Shown here in pieces: positions 1-8,859 of a DNA stretch of 44,740 nucleotides. This stretch comes from Phycisphaerae bacterium (GTDB lineage: Bacteria; Planctomycetota; Phycisphaerae; Sedimentisphaerales; UBA12454). The translations under genes and the position numbers were made by a program. The DNA is taken from NCBI GenBank assembly GCA_026386845.1, contig JAPLMW010000025.1:1-44740 (forward strand), in the 5' to 3' direction. Each line of letters begins with the position of its first letter. Position 1 is the stretch's first letter. The notes under the pieces were generated by a model that was not told the DNA's origin, ran no database searches, and saw only the letters and a list, made by a program, of their open reading frames with translations.

Positions 1-1
1 A

Positions 2-808
2 GACGTGGAAAATATATTTAATAAGGAAGGCGTTTTCGCACTCGAAAAACAATCTTACGACCATTCATACCGTATCCTCCAGAAATACGGCGGAGATTTG
101 CTGTTCAGCGAAGAATACTCGGTTTTTGCCGTTACCAATTATCAGGGAGACCCGGACCAGTTTCTCAAGCACAGGGAGGCCATTGTTTCACTTTTGAAAT
201 CCGAAATACTGGACCTTGACCCGCAGGAAGTGCAGTACACATTGGGCAGCAGGATAAAATACGGCAATAATGATTTGTCGATAATCGACTGGGATGGTGC
301 GTTTCTTTTCGACCCTATCGGCGACATCGAAGAAGATTTGGAACTGCTAACGCTTGCGAATCTGCAGCTTCTGCGGCACAGAATCCTTGACCATCAGCTC
401 GACGCCAGATTAGCCAGAATGGCGGAGTTGGTACACAACATTCCGGTCGGTGAAATGCATCTGCGAGGCAAAGATTTGTCACAAAAAATGAAAGAAACGA
501 TGGAAATACGAATGATTTCCATTTCGGAACTGCAGCGGTTGGAACGCGATATAAAACTCATCGGCGACTGGTACTCGGCACGGTTTTATGAATTGGCTGC
601 GGCAAAATTCAAAATCGACGACTGGAGAAAAACTATCCGCAGCAAACTCGAATCACTGGAAGATACTTATTCATTAGTGGTTGAAAACTTCACCGTCTCG
701 GCAAAACACCGTGCGGAATGGGTGCAGATCATCGCTTTCTTTATCCTGCAAATAGGCTGGTTTGTGCTGCTCGTTATCGAACTTTTGCACTTTATAAAAA
801 ATCCGTGA
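2..808 (+). CDS. RMD1/DUF155-like C-terminally anchored membrane protein (5' end cut by window)
   Basis: The reading frame is already open at the left edge, so the true start may lie outside; the first in-window candidate is a GTG at position 5. The 267 visible residues are soluble and acidic-to-mixed for about 235 residues. They end in one strongly hydrophobic segment (about residues 240-262), preceded by a helical, charge-rich stretch with the pattern W-Y-S-A-R-F-Y-E, then R-S-K-L-E-S-L-E-D-T-Y. This layout (long helical hairpin, then an E/W-containing C-terminal membrane anchor) resembles the RMD1/YagE (DUF155) family, which is known from mitochondria and bacteria but poorly understood biochemically. 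Family assignment is from pattern memory only. It converges on the histidine kinase gene across a terminator-like hairpin. Confidence 0.5.
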   Translation, partial: DVENIFNKEGVFALEKQSYDHSYRILQKYGGDLLFSEEYSVFAVTNYQGDPDQFLKHREAIVSLLKSEILDLDPQEVQYTLGSRIKYGNNDLSIIDWDGAFLFDPIGDIEEDLELLTLANLQLLRHRILDHQLDARLARMAELVHNIPVGEMHLRGKDLSQKMKETMEIRMISISELQRLERDIKLIGDWYSARFYELAAAKFKIDDWRKTIRSKLESLEDTYSLVVENFTVSAKHRAEWVQIIAFFILQIGWFVLLVIELLHFIKNP

Positions 809-817
809 CAAAAGAAA

Positions 818-844
818 AAATCAGGAGCAGACAAGCTCCGATTT
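818..844. terminator. bidirectional hairpin terminator between convergent genes
   Basis: GGAGC (824-828) pairs with GCTCC (835-839) around a six-base loop. The stem extends through one mismatch by AAATC/GATTT, with an A-rich 5' flank and a T-run 3' flank. It lies in the 35-bp gap between two convergent genes, so it can serve both strands. Confidence 0.6.
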
Positions 845-2802
845 TATGAATTTGCGGCCCCTGCGCCCGAAGCGGCCATTGCCTTATCTTCCGCCTCCGC
901 TGCAAGCGGCAGGATAAACCATACTACAGTGCCCTGGTCGTAAATCGACCTTATACCAATCTGTCCGCCATGCCGCTCAACGATTTTTTTGCAAATAGTC
1001 AGACCAATGCCGACACCTTCATAACTTTGCTCTGTGTGCAGACGCTTGAATGGATTAAAAGCATAATTAAGGTATTCTTCCTTGATGCCAATGCCATTAT
1101 CTTCCACCTCTATGCAAACCATTTGATTATCCCGCGGATATGCCCGTATAACAATTTCCGGCGGAATATCATTTTTGTGATACTTCAAACTATTTGTTAT
1201 AAGCTGATGCATAACCTGGCGTATTTGAACAAAACGGCCTTTAATCAAAGGCAGCAACTGAGGCACCACAATGGTCCCGCCTGTCTGCTCAAGCTCATTT
1301 GCCAGGTCAAACTTTTTTATCTTCTGCAAAATTAGATTTAAATCGATATCCTCAAATTCAATCTTGTCCACTGATGCTTCAAGATAAAGCTTAAGCCCTC
1401 TTATCATCTGCTCTATCCTGCTGGCGCCGTCAATCATAAAATCAAGATTCTCCCGCTGGTCGCCGCTTAATTTATCCCCCAGAGAATCGGCCAACAATCT
1501 TCCGAATATGGATATTTTTCTGACCGGCTCTCTTAAATGATGAGAAGTAATAAAGGCAAACTGCTCAAGTTCATGGCCGGCTGCTGTCAACCTGTCAACT
1601 GTAAGTCCCATTTCCTCATTAAACTGCTGCAGCACCTGTTCTGCTTTGGTTCGCTCGGCGACTTCTCTGCTTAATTCACGAGTGCGTTCCTGCACCGTAG
1701 CCTCCATCCGGTCATAGGCATCCCGCAATTGTCCCTCAACCTGTTTCCTTTTTTCTATCTGGTCATTAAGACTCGTATATACACCTGTTAATTTCAACTC
1801 TATTCGTCGTATATACACATAAAACAAAATGCACAATGCGGAGCCAACGATAAGCCATACAGAAGCCAGCACTGTTAAGAATATTCTCAGCGATGCTTCC
1901 ATATCCGTAACATCTTTTATTACGACAATATCACCGACATGGCGACCGCCGGCATCAACTAAAGCCACAAGACCGCCGTTGTATTTATGATTATCAATTG
2001 TTATCCCAAACAAAGACCTGCCGCCACCGTCAAGAGCTTGCTTTATGCTTTGCAGGGATTTTTGCGAAAGGTTTTTAAATGTAGAATCCGCTATGACCTC
2101 ATCCTTCAAAAAATCCCAGTTGGCCTCACTGCGTCCCATCATCCGCGTTCCTTCTTCCCAGTCTTTGCGGACAAGATACTGCTTTTTGATAACAGTAAAA
2201 AGCTCAACGTCAAAAACTTCTTTCAACGCCGGCATAATATGCACAATTTCTTCACCGAGTTCAACGTAACCGGTCAATTTGCCGTCAATAAACCAGGGAT
2301 GGACTACGCGCAACGTAAAGATACCGTACTTGCCCAGCTCAATGCCCCATATAGGCTTTTTCTGGGCCACTGCCGAATCTAATGTAGCTCTCTCTATAAG
2401 GTCATCATATTGAGTCGGGCTATGCACCCGTAAAAAACAAATCTGCTCGAGACTGAGAAAATACAGATGGGTTATATTATATTTCGAACGTATATCCTCA
2501 AAAAACGGCGATGAAAGCTCAAGCAGGCGAGGACGATTTTTCTCGAGCCAGGCCTGCTGCAGGTCAGTTCTTTCTTTTAAAAAGTCGAGTGTATTGTCCA
2601 TTAAATGCGCATCTTTAAGCATATTCCTGCTGAAAAGCTTACGTGTACCTTCAATTTTCGTCTGGACCCTGTCGGCATAGTTGCGATGTTGCAGCCAGTA
2701 AGAGCCAAGAACTGAAAAGCTCAGCAGAATTAAAATCGCCAGGCTTAATGGAACAAAAACTGGTATTTTTACCTTCTGGTCATTAGTTTCCATTTTTAAC
2801 AC
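844..2802 (-). CDS. membrane sensor histidine kinase with periplasmic Cache-like sensor
   Basis: Predicted autophosphorylating sensor kinase of 652 residues. A first membrane helix (about 17-36) and a second (about 317-337) enclose a roughly 280-residue extracytoplasmic region that looks like a double-Cache-type ligand sensor. After TM2 comes a long coiled coil (about 345-400) with no obvious HAMP domain. A HisKA domain follows, with the phospho-acceptor in FITSHHLREPV (His near residue 420). The HATPase domain has an N box (LITNSLKYH), a G1 box (VEDNGIGI) and a G2 box (GVGIGLTICKKIVERHGG). No response regulator is adjacent, so it is an orphan here. The start is GTG 2802, suited by a GGGG motif about six bases upstream; ATG at 2793 is an in-frame alternative but lies further from that motif. 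The ligand is unknown. Confidence 0.9.
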   Translation of the reverse strand: MLKMETNDQKVKIPVFVPLSLAILILLSFSVLGSYWLQHRNYADRVQTKIEGTRKLFSRNMLKDAHLMDNTLDFLKERTDLQQAWLEKNRPRLLELSSPFFEDIRSKYNITHLYFLSLEQICFLRVHSPTQYDDLIERATLDSAVAQKKPIWGIELGKYGIFTLRVVHPWFIDGKLTGYVELGEEIVHIMPALKEVFDVELFTVIKKQYLVRKDWEEGTRMMGRSEANWDFLKDEVIADSTFKNLSQKSLQSIKQALDGGGRSLFGITIDNHKYNGGLVALVDAGGRHVGDIVVIKDVTDMEASLRIFLTVLASVWLIVGSALCILFYVYIRRIELKLTGVYTSLNDQIEKRKQVEGQLRDAYDRMEATVQERTRELSREVAERTKAEQVLQQFNEEMGLTVDRLTAAGHELEQFAFITSHHLREPVRKISIFGRLLADSLGDKLSGDQRENLDFMIDGASRIEQMIRGLKLYLEASVDKIEFEDIDLNLILQKIKKFDLANELEQTGGTIVVPQLLPLIKGRFVQIRQVMHQLITNSLKYHKNDIPPEIVIRAYPRDNQMVCIEVEDNGIGIKEEYLNYAFNPFKRLHTEQSYEGVGIGLTICKKIVERHGGQIGIRSIYDQGTVVWFILPLAAEAEDKAMAASGAGAANS

Positions 2803-3067
2803 TTTGTCCCCTGTCCAAATCCATAGTATCCATACCGTTTAATTACTATATTCGGTTATATCCTTATCTGCCTTAACTTTAAACAGAGTCTGCCCTTGCG
2901 CCTCGAATCATAAGCATATCAGACAATTTATTGAACAATTTTATGGGACGAAAAACAAATTGGAGCTCTGGATACAGAAATGATACAGCCAATCGCCTAT
3001 AATAGGCGCAGAAAAGCCATTCTCCTCTTATGGGATTACAAAAACAATACGATATGGAATTTACTTT

Positions 3068-3421
3068 CTAATCCTGAAAGCGACTTTGTCCGCCGCCGCG
3101 AGGACCTCTGTTGCCGCCACCGCCGCCGAAACCGCCGCGACGCGGGCCGCCTCTGCTGCCGCCCCTGCCGTCTCTGCTGCCTCGTTCATTCGCTTCACTG
3201 ACTTTGACTGCCCTGCCGCTTACTTCTTTGCCGTTCAATCCATCAATGGCTGCCTGAGCCTCATCTTTCGAAGGCATTTCAATAAAACCAAATCCCCTCG
3301 ATTCGCCGCTGAATTTATCCTTTATAATGCTTGCAGACCCGACTTGGCCATACGCTTCAAAAGTCTGTCGCAGCAGCTCTTCCGTCACTTCTCTTGCTAA
3401 ATTACCTACATAAATGTTCAT
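3068..3421 (-). CDS. RRM-domain RNA-binding protein with RGG-rich tail
   Basis: Small 117-residue protein of the bacterial glycine-rich RNA-binding type. A single RRM fold occupies about residues 1-78. RNP2 is MNIYVGNL at the N terminus, and RNP1 is SRGFGFIEM at about 41-49, with the aromatic residues that stack on RNA. The last 35 residues are almost only Gly, Arg, Ser and Asn (RGG/GGNRG), a flexible nucleic-acid-binding tail. Such proteins are often cold-induced RNA chaperones in cyanobacteria and planctomycetes; that role is family knowledge and is not shown here. A clear Shine-Dalgarno GAAGGA precedes the ATG. It is monocistronic, with long flanking intergenic regions. Confidence 0.93.
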   Translation of the reverse strand: MNIYVGNLAREVTEELLRQTFEAYGQVGSASIIKDKFSGESRGFGFIEMPSKDEAQAAIDGLNGKEVSGRAVKVSEANERGSRDGRGGSRGGPRRGGFGGGGGNRGPRGGGQSRFQD

Positions 3422-4031
3422 ACCAAATCCTTCAAAATTAAATTAAACGCTTACGCCGGACGCCCGGCCGATATTCCGGAAAAAATTTCAAATAACACTG
3501 CCAAATAAGAGATGACTTAGCGGAAAGTTCCTTCGGAAAATCCTACCTTAACATGCTATTTCATCAGCCTATTACGCAAATATTTATTTGTGGAATAATA
3601 CCCTTTTTGACCTTTTATAGCAACAGAATATTTTTTATATCTACTTTTTTTCAGATAATTTAAGGCTGTTTGGCAGTTTAGCGAGGCATTTAACGACCCA
3701 AAATGTCTTTTTTCGCTTGTTTTGACCTGCCCTGAACGGTGTTGAGAGGCAAGTTAAAAACTAAAAGTGAAAAATAGTTATTGGTTATCAGAAAAACGGT
3801 TATTTGTTGTCGGTTTTTTCGGTTGAGTTTGGAAAGCAAGAGGGATATAATTTTTATCGAATTTATAAAAATGTAATGAACTGAGGCCCCGATGAGATAG
3901 TTTAAGAGGTATGCAATGAGGTAGTCCAAGAAACATCTCACGGGGTAAAGAAAAATTATGGATGATGACAACTGTCAAACAAAGTATAAATATTAAGTAA
4001 TAGTCAAGGATAATAAAATAGAAGGGCTAAA
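3422..4031. other. 610-bp intergenic region: RRM leader and left edge of accessory island
   Basis: This holds the upstream region of the RRM gene (minus strand) and the leader of the methyltransferase gene (plus strand). A GC-rich palindromic patch lies near 3454-3480, and the DNA becomes strongly AT-rich from about 3590. The inverted palindromic repeat (separate entry) lies at 3884-3949. Short minus-strand frames of 66-93 codons here run through that repeat and have no Shine-Dalgarno or recognisable domain, so they are not called. No convincing sigma-70 promoter for the methyltransferase gene was found, although A/T-rich -10-like hexamers occur around 3985-4015. Confidence 0.5.
3884..3949 (-). 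repeat. palindromic repeat, copy A (left boundary of island)
   Basis: On the plus strand this reads AGGCCCCGATGAGATAG (3884-3900), a 33-base middle, then CATCTCACGGGGTAAA (3934-3949). Its reverse complement matches copy B at 9853-9894 over both arms (16 and 17 bases, identical). Only the middle differs (33 versus 9 bases). Each copy can fold into a hairpin, CCCCG-TGAGAT pairing with ATCTCA-T-CGGGG. Confidence 0.85.
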
Positions 4032-5312
4032 TTGGCACTCATGGAACGAAATAAAGTAACTTTAGATTTAAAATCTATCAAATCAGACATACGTTGGTCA
4101 TTTGCTGATATTAGCCGAAAAGAAACACTTTATGCAACACATGGTTATCACCGTTATCCTGCAAAATTTATTCCCCAGTTAGTAAAAAAAGTAATAATTA
4201 AATATTCTAAACCTGGGGATATTGTTCTCGACAGTTTTGGAGGGTGTGGAACGACTTTGGTTGAATCTAAGCTCAGTGGACGTGAAAGTATTGGCTTGGA
4301 TGTGAATAAAATTGCAGTTCTTATTGCTAAAGCAAAAACAGAGGAGATAGAACCATGTTTTTTGGAACAAAATAATAAATTATTATTGGAAAAAATTAAA
4401 AGTAGTAAAGATAAACGCAATTACTATGAAAAAGCAAATGAACGATTACGCTATTGGTTTAAGGCATCTGCATTCAATAAATTAAAAATAATTCATGATT
4501 GTATTCAAGAAGAAAAAAATAGTAAAACAAGGCGATTTTATAATTGCTGCTTTTCAAATATACTGAAAAATTGCTCAATCTGGTATTCAAGAAGCATTAA
4601 GCCAATGCGTGATAATACTAAAATAATAGAAAAGCCATTTTCTGCATTTACCGAACATTTAAATTACATGACACAAAGGAACAAAGATTTTTTTAATTTA
4701 ATAAAAATAAAAAAAGTTCAAGAAATATGCTGTCATATGAAAAAAGGGGATGCACGCAAAATAAAACTTCCAAGTGAATATGTTGATTTAATTGTTACAT
4801 CGCCACCTTATGTTACTTCCTACGAATATGCCGATTTGCATCAGCTTTCTATATTATGGTTTAACTTTACTGATGATATAAAAAAAATCAAAAAAGATTT
4901 TGTGGGAACTTCTTCTAGAAAAAAAGCTAAAAGAAATATCGATAGCGAATTGGCGAAAGCAACCATTCAAAAATTGAGCGATATTGAAAGAAGCCATGCA
5001 AAACATGTAAGCAATTATTATTCCGATCTTTCGCGTTGTTATAAAGAAATGTATCGTGTACTTAAGAAGGGTAAACATGCCTGTATTATAATCGGGAACA
5101 CAGAATACAAGAATATTAAGATTCCTAATGCAGAAGTAACTGTCGAGTTGCTAAAAAATATTGGTTTTAAATATATAAAAATCTTAAAAAGAAAATTGTC
5201 TTCAAAAATTTTTACTCCATATAGGGATGAATCCGGAAAATTTACGGATGCTGGGCATGGAGGAAAAAGAAGAATATATCAATATGAATATCTCATTTTT
5301 GCCAAGAAATAA
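4032..5312 (+). CDS. predicted N4-cytosine DNA methyltransferase (first gene of island cassette)
   Basis: SAM-dependent DNA methyltransferase of about 426 residues. Near the N terminus is the segment YHRYPAKFIPQLV, typical of site-specific amino-methyltransferases. Motif I is VLDSFGGCGTT (residues 65-75, SAM binding). Catalytic motif IV is TSPPY (residues 256-260); the S-P-P-Y form is the usual sign of m4C enzymes, in contrast to D/N-PPY of adenine enzymes. About 180 residues separate motifs I and IV, enough to hold a target-recognition domain as in the alpha order. Start: a GAAGGG motif lies five bases before TTG 4032 and fourteen before ATG 4041, so TTG is weakly preferred; ATG would give 423 residues. 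It is AT-rich compared with the surrounding core genes. No restriction nuclease is adjacent; the next two genes follow closely in the same direction. Confidence 0.88.
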   Translation: MALMERNKVTLDLKSIKSDIRWSFADISRKETLYATHGYHRYPAKFIPQLVKKVIIKYSKPGDIVLDSFGGCGTTLVESKLSGRESIGLDVNKIAVLIAKAKTEEIEPCFLEQNNKLLLEKIKSSKDKRNYYEKANERLRYWFKASAFNKLKIIHDCIQEEKNSKTRRFYNCCFSNILKNCSIWYSRSIKPMRDNTKIIEKPFSAFTEHLNYMTQRNKDFFNLIKIKKVQEICCHMKKGDARKIKLPSEYVDLIVTSPPYVTSYEYADLHQLSILWFNFTDDIKKIKKDFVGTSSRKKAKRNIDSELAKATIQKLSDIERSHAKHVSNYYSDLSRCYKEMYRVLKKGKHACIIIGNTEYKNIKIPNAEVTVELLKNIGFKYIKILKRKLSSKIFTPYRDESGKFTDAGHGGKRRIYQYEYLIFAKK

Positions 5313-5345
5313 GATTCCATTTATAAATTTGGAAAGAGAGTTGTA

Positions 5346-7592
5346 ATGATAAAACAGGGAATTTTTAAACCTAGGCCACATGCTCGCATTATCACCATGA
5401 TAGGTGAGCAGCTTATTAGAAATGAAAAAGTTGCCTTAATGGAGCTTATAAAAAATTCTTATGATGCAGATGCTTCTTGGGCGCAAGTACGCTTTATCAA
5501 TTTTAAAAAAGATGAAGATGGTAATCTGGAAATTAAAAAAAATTCTGTAATTGAAATAGAGGATGATGGTATTGGAATGTCTTTCGATATTATTCAGAAG
5601 TCTTGGGTAAATCCTGCCTCTCCATATAAATTTTTGATGAAAAAGGGAGGCATAGATACTACAAAAAAAGGAAGAATTATCCAAGGCGAAAAGGGCATAG
5701 GTAGGTTTGCGGTTTATAAACTTGGCTCGACTGTTGAAATTTTTACCAGACCAGAAAAAGACAATACAGATGAAGTCTATTTGAAGAGCGATTTATCTAT
5801 TTATGACGATGAACTTATAGGTGAAAAAAAGCAGAAATCTGATAAACCGCTTTATTTGGATGATATCGAATATAGCTATGAAATCAGAATGCCTGAGACC
5901 ATTAAGCAGAAAGAGATTGTATTTAAAAACAGCAAGACTAAAAGACCTAATCATGGGACCCTTATTAGGGTAACTAATCTAAAAGGACATTGGACAGAGA
6001 GTAAAATCAAAGAAATATTCAATGATTGCTTGAAATTAATTTCTCCATTTAACAATACTGATTTTAGTTGTGATATTGTTGTTAATGGTGCTACTTATTT
6101 CACTGAGAAAGAACAGGAGCGTTTGAGAGGTTTATTAGAACTGGCTCCGATTAAAATTGAAGGGCGAGTTGATGATAAAGGTAATGTAAATTATACGCTT
6201 GGTCGTAAGAAAAAAGGGCAGATAACTTTAAGGGATATGTCAGAAGATGAAGAAGTGAAAGAACAATTTTTCGATAAACAAGGAAAATTGAAACGAAAGC
6301 CAGAAAGTGGTCCCTTTGGTTTTAGATTCTACGTCTTTGATCTTGACCGTAAAGCTTCTCTTGAATCATCTTTATCAAAAGATGATAGGGATATCATTAA
6401 AAGTCATAGGGTCTATCTCTATAGAGATGGTGTCAGGGTTTATCCTTATGGAGATCCTACTGATGATTGGCTTGGAATTGATATCAAAAGAGGAACTGTT
6501 AAGGCGGGGAGTTATTTGAGTAATGATCAAGTCATTGGCTATGTTGAAATTAGTAATGAACACAACCCTGCCCTAAGGGATAAAACTAATCGTGAAGGGT
6601 TAATGGATATAGGTTACAGCTACGAAGATTTTAAAGCAATTATCTTTGGGATTTTAGGATTCCTTAGGACGCAGTTCAAAAAATATAAGAGTGATCAGCA
6701 AGATAAAAGAGAAAGGCTTGCCGAGGAAGAAGGTATATTGGGTACTGAGAAGAAAGTTAAGGACGATATAGATGTTCTCAAAAAATATTTAGAAGACAAA
6801 GAAGACGCCAAGGGCAAAAAACTGGTTAAATTTATCGAAGAAAATTATGTCAAAGAAAAAAGTGTATTAAATGAAAGAGTCGAGATCGTTGAGGACCTTG
6901 CCGGTGTTGGAATGACAGTAGATGCCGCTTCTCATGATTTGATGATTATGATGGAGCGAGCCAAAGAAACGCTTAATCTACTTTTTGAAATGATGCAAGG
7001 CAAGGAGATTGATATTCCAAGGTTAAAAGAAACCACAGAGAAAGTTAGAGGGCAATTTGCATTTATTGAGGATCAATTGCATGGCATTCAACCTTTATTT
7101 AGATCTTCTAGGAGACATAGCAAAAATTGGAGAATAAAAGAAATTATGGAGAAAGTAAAGCTGTACTATAGCGTGCCTATTAAAGATAGAAAAATTAAGG
7201 TGGTTGTTGAAGAAAAAGGATCGCCCCTTGTTGTAAAATGCTCTGAGGGTATTCTTTTACAGGCTTTCATTAATCTAATAGATAATGCGGTTTATTGGTT
7301 AACAACAGCAGATAGAAAAGACAAAACAATAAAGGTTGTAATGGACGGAAATAAATCAGAGGTCATTTTCGCTGACAATGGTCCGGGGATAAAGAAAGAT
7401 GATCAACCATATATTTTCAAACCATTTTTTACGACAAAAGGCGTTAGAGGAAGAGGGCTGGGATTGTATATAACAAGACAGTTGCTTGGACGGTATGATT
7501 TCTCTGTAGATCTTATAACAAAAGACAAAAGTAAAATTTTGTCTGGTGCAAATTTTATAATAAATTTTAGTGATATCGAAACTGAAGATTAA
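5346..7592 (+). CDS. dual GHKL ATPase: Hsp90/MutL/MORC-like N domain plus histidine-kinase-like C domain
   Basis: A 748-residue soluble protein with two GHKL ATP-binding modules. The N-terminal module has an N box ELIKNSYDADA (33-43), DDGIGM (73-78) and GEKGIGRFAVYKLG (114-127), the pattern of Hsp90, MutL and MORC ATPases. A middle region (about 200-440) is followed by a charged coiled coil (about 455-510). A HisKA-like helix follows, with DAASHDL (candidate phospho-His at about 530). The C-terminal module has an N box INLIDNAVYW (about 642-651), DNGPGI (677-682), an F box FKPFFTTKG and GRGLGLYI, as in sensor kinases. There is no membrane segment. It starts at ATG 5346 after a purine-rich GGAAAGAGAG tract. 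It lies 33 bp after the methyltransferase gene and 16 bp before the receiver gene, so an operon is likely. Function is inferred: an ATP-driven DNA or protein clamp coupled to a cytoplasmic phosphorelay. Confidence 0.85.
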   Translation: MIKQGIFKPRPHARIITMIGEQLIRNEKVALMELIKNSYDADASWAQVRFINFKKDEDGNLEIKKNSVIEIEDDGIGMSFDIIQKSWVNPASPYKFLMKKGGIDTTKKGRIIQGEKGIGRFAVYKLGSTVEIFTRPEKDNTDEVYLKSDLSIYDDELIGEKKQKSDKPLYLDDIEYSYEIRMPETIKQKEIVFKNSKTKRPNHGTLIRVTNLKGHWTESKIKEIFNDCLKLISPFNNTDFSCDIVVNGATYFTEKEQERLRGLLELAPIKIEGRVDDKGNVNYTLGRKKKGQITLRDMSEDEEVKEQFFDKQGKLKRKPESGPFGFRFYVFDLDRKASLESSLSKDDRDIIKSHRVYLYRDGVRVYPYGDPTDDWLGIDIKRGTVKAGSYLSNDQVIGYVEISNEHNPALRDKTNREGLMDIGYSYEDFKAIIFGILGFLRTQFKKYKSDQQDKRERLAEEEGILGTEKKVKDDIDVLKKYLEDKEDAKGKKLVKFIEENYVKEKSVLNERVEIVEDLAGVGMTVDAASHDLMIMMERAKETLNLLFEMMQGKEIDIPRLKETTEKVRGQFAFIEDQLHGIQPLFRSSRRHSKNWRIKEIMEKVKLYYSVPIKDRKIKVVVEEKGSPLVVKCSEGILLQAFINLIDNAVYWLTTADRKDKTIKVVMDGNKSEVIFADNGPGIKKDDQPYIFKPFFTTKGVRGRGLGLYITRQLLGRYDFSVDLITKDKSKILSGANFIINFSDIETED

Positions 7593-7608
7593 ATCTGAGG
7601 AAGTAAAT

Positions 7609-8823
7609 ATGGATTTATTAAAGGGTGTGGGAGTTGTTATTGACGATGGAATCGGTGAACAGGATAACATTAACAAAATAATTGAAAAAGTTCACGAAAA
7701 AGGGATTCCAACAACAGAATTTAAAGACATCGATTCAGCAGAGAAATGCGTTCAAAATCTTCTTGCAGTGAATTTTATAATTCTCGATTGGAAGATGGAT
7801 TCTGTATCAGTTGAAGCGCCTATAGGTGTAGGAGCAGGACAAGAATTAGTTACAAATACTAAACAGAAAGTTATAGAATTTATAAAGGAACTGAAAAAAT
7901 ATTGTTTTGCGCCCATCTTTATATTTACGAATGAAGCGCAAGCAGATATCGAATCTGATATATTAGCAAAGTTACGGAGTGCAGGATTATATTTTGATCA
8001 AGAGGGAAAAGATTTTATATATGTAAGAAATAAAAAAGAAATCTTGAAGTATGGCCGATTGTTCAAGGAGATTAATAAATGGATTAATAAAATGCCATCG
8101 ATATACATTTTAAAAGCATGGGATAAGGAATTTTTTGAGGCGAGGAACGAGATATTCTGGGATTTATATAATAGAAGCCAAGGCGGTTGGCCAAAAGTTC
8201 TATGGGACCATTATAAAGAAGAAAACGAAATTCCTTATATCTGTATTAACGAATTAATATGCCAGATAATATCTGGTAAAATAACATTGCGGGATGTTGA
8301 TGAAAATATAATTGTTAGGTATCGCAAAAAACCTGCTTTGAAAGAAATAAAAGATATTTTCAAAAGAGTTATGTTTCAAGACGGTGAATTATCTAACTAT
8401 AAGTTGGAAGGAATTAAGCCCGGAGATATATTTAAGGATAACGGTAAGTATTACTTAAATATTAGACCTGAATGCGATACGGTGGGGGGAAGAGCTGGAG
8501 CTAGATTAGTCTATTTACTCGAGGGAAACAGGGTTGCTAATACAGATTTGAAAAAACTGAAGAAAAGGCAATATTCGTTTTCTGGTTTGAATGCGAAGAT
8601 TAACGAAGCTTTCGTATGGTTGCTAGAAGGAGACGGGATTGTCAAGTTTGATTTCCGAAATATTGAAGCAAAAGATTTCTCTGGAATCGAAAAAAAGCGG
8701 CTATGCAGGTTGCTTCCTCCATATATCACAAATATTCAACAAAGATATTCTTCTTTTTTGGGGAGATTTGGTGTGCCTAGATTGCCCAAAACAATCGAGG
8801 TCGATATTTTGAAAACCTCCTAA
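7609..8823 (+). CDS. receiver-domain protein with unknown C-terminal half (cassette effector or partner)
   Basis: A 404-residue soluble protein. The first 150 residues look like a divergent response-regulator receiver: acidic pair D12/D13 (VVIDDG), candidate phospho-Asp D60 (IILDWKM), Thr at about 107 (IFIFTN) and Lys at about 142 (RNKKE). The usual pocket is therefore complete, although about 20 extra residues lie between D60 and T107. Residues 165-404 match no family I recognise; they contain an aromatic-rich segment near WDLYNRSQGGWPKVLWDH and a Gly/Arg motif GGRAGARLVYLL. There is no HTH or nuclease signature. ATG 7609 is chosen because GAGG lies eight bases upstream; an extension to 7570 would overlap the previous gene. 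Being 16 bp after the dual GHKL gene, it is the natural phosphotransfer partner (inference). Confidence 0.8.
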   Translation: MDLLKGVGVVIDDGIGEQDNINKIIEKVHEKGIPTTEFKDIDSAEKCVQNLLAVNFIILDWKMDSVSVEAPIGVGAGQELVTNTKQKVIEFIKELKKYCFAPIFIFTNEAQADIESDILAKLRSAGLYFDQEGKDFIYVRNKKEILKYGRLFKEINKWINKMPSIYILKAWDKEFFEARNEIFWDLYNRSQGGWPKVLWDHYKEENEIPYICINELICQIISGKITLRDVDENIIVRYRKKPALKEIKDIFKRVMFQDGELSNYKLEGIKPGDIFKDNGKYYLNIRPECDTVGGRAGARLVYLLEGNRVANTDLKKLKKRQYSFSGLNAKINEAFVWLLEGDGIVKFDFRNIEAKDFSGIEKKRLCRLLPPYITNIQQRYSSFLGRFGVPRLPKTIEVDILKTS

Positions 8824-8859
8824 ATCGTTTTTATTCACATACTAGAGACTTCCATATTT

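Noticed and set aside
3690-3971. 93-codon hydrophobic frame on the minus strand
   Set aside because: It runs through palindromic repeat copy A, is AT-driven, has no ribosome-binding site and matches no family.
4032-8823. Classical restriction-modification system
   Set aside because: No restriction nuclease, helicase or specificity subunit follows the methyltransferase; the HNH-AP2 gene has a separate promoter and is homing-type.
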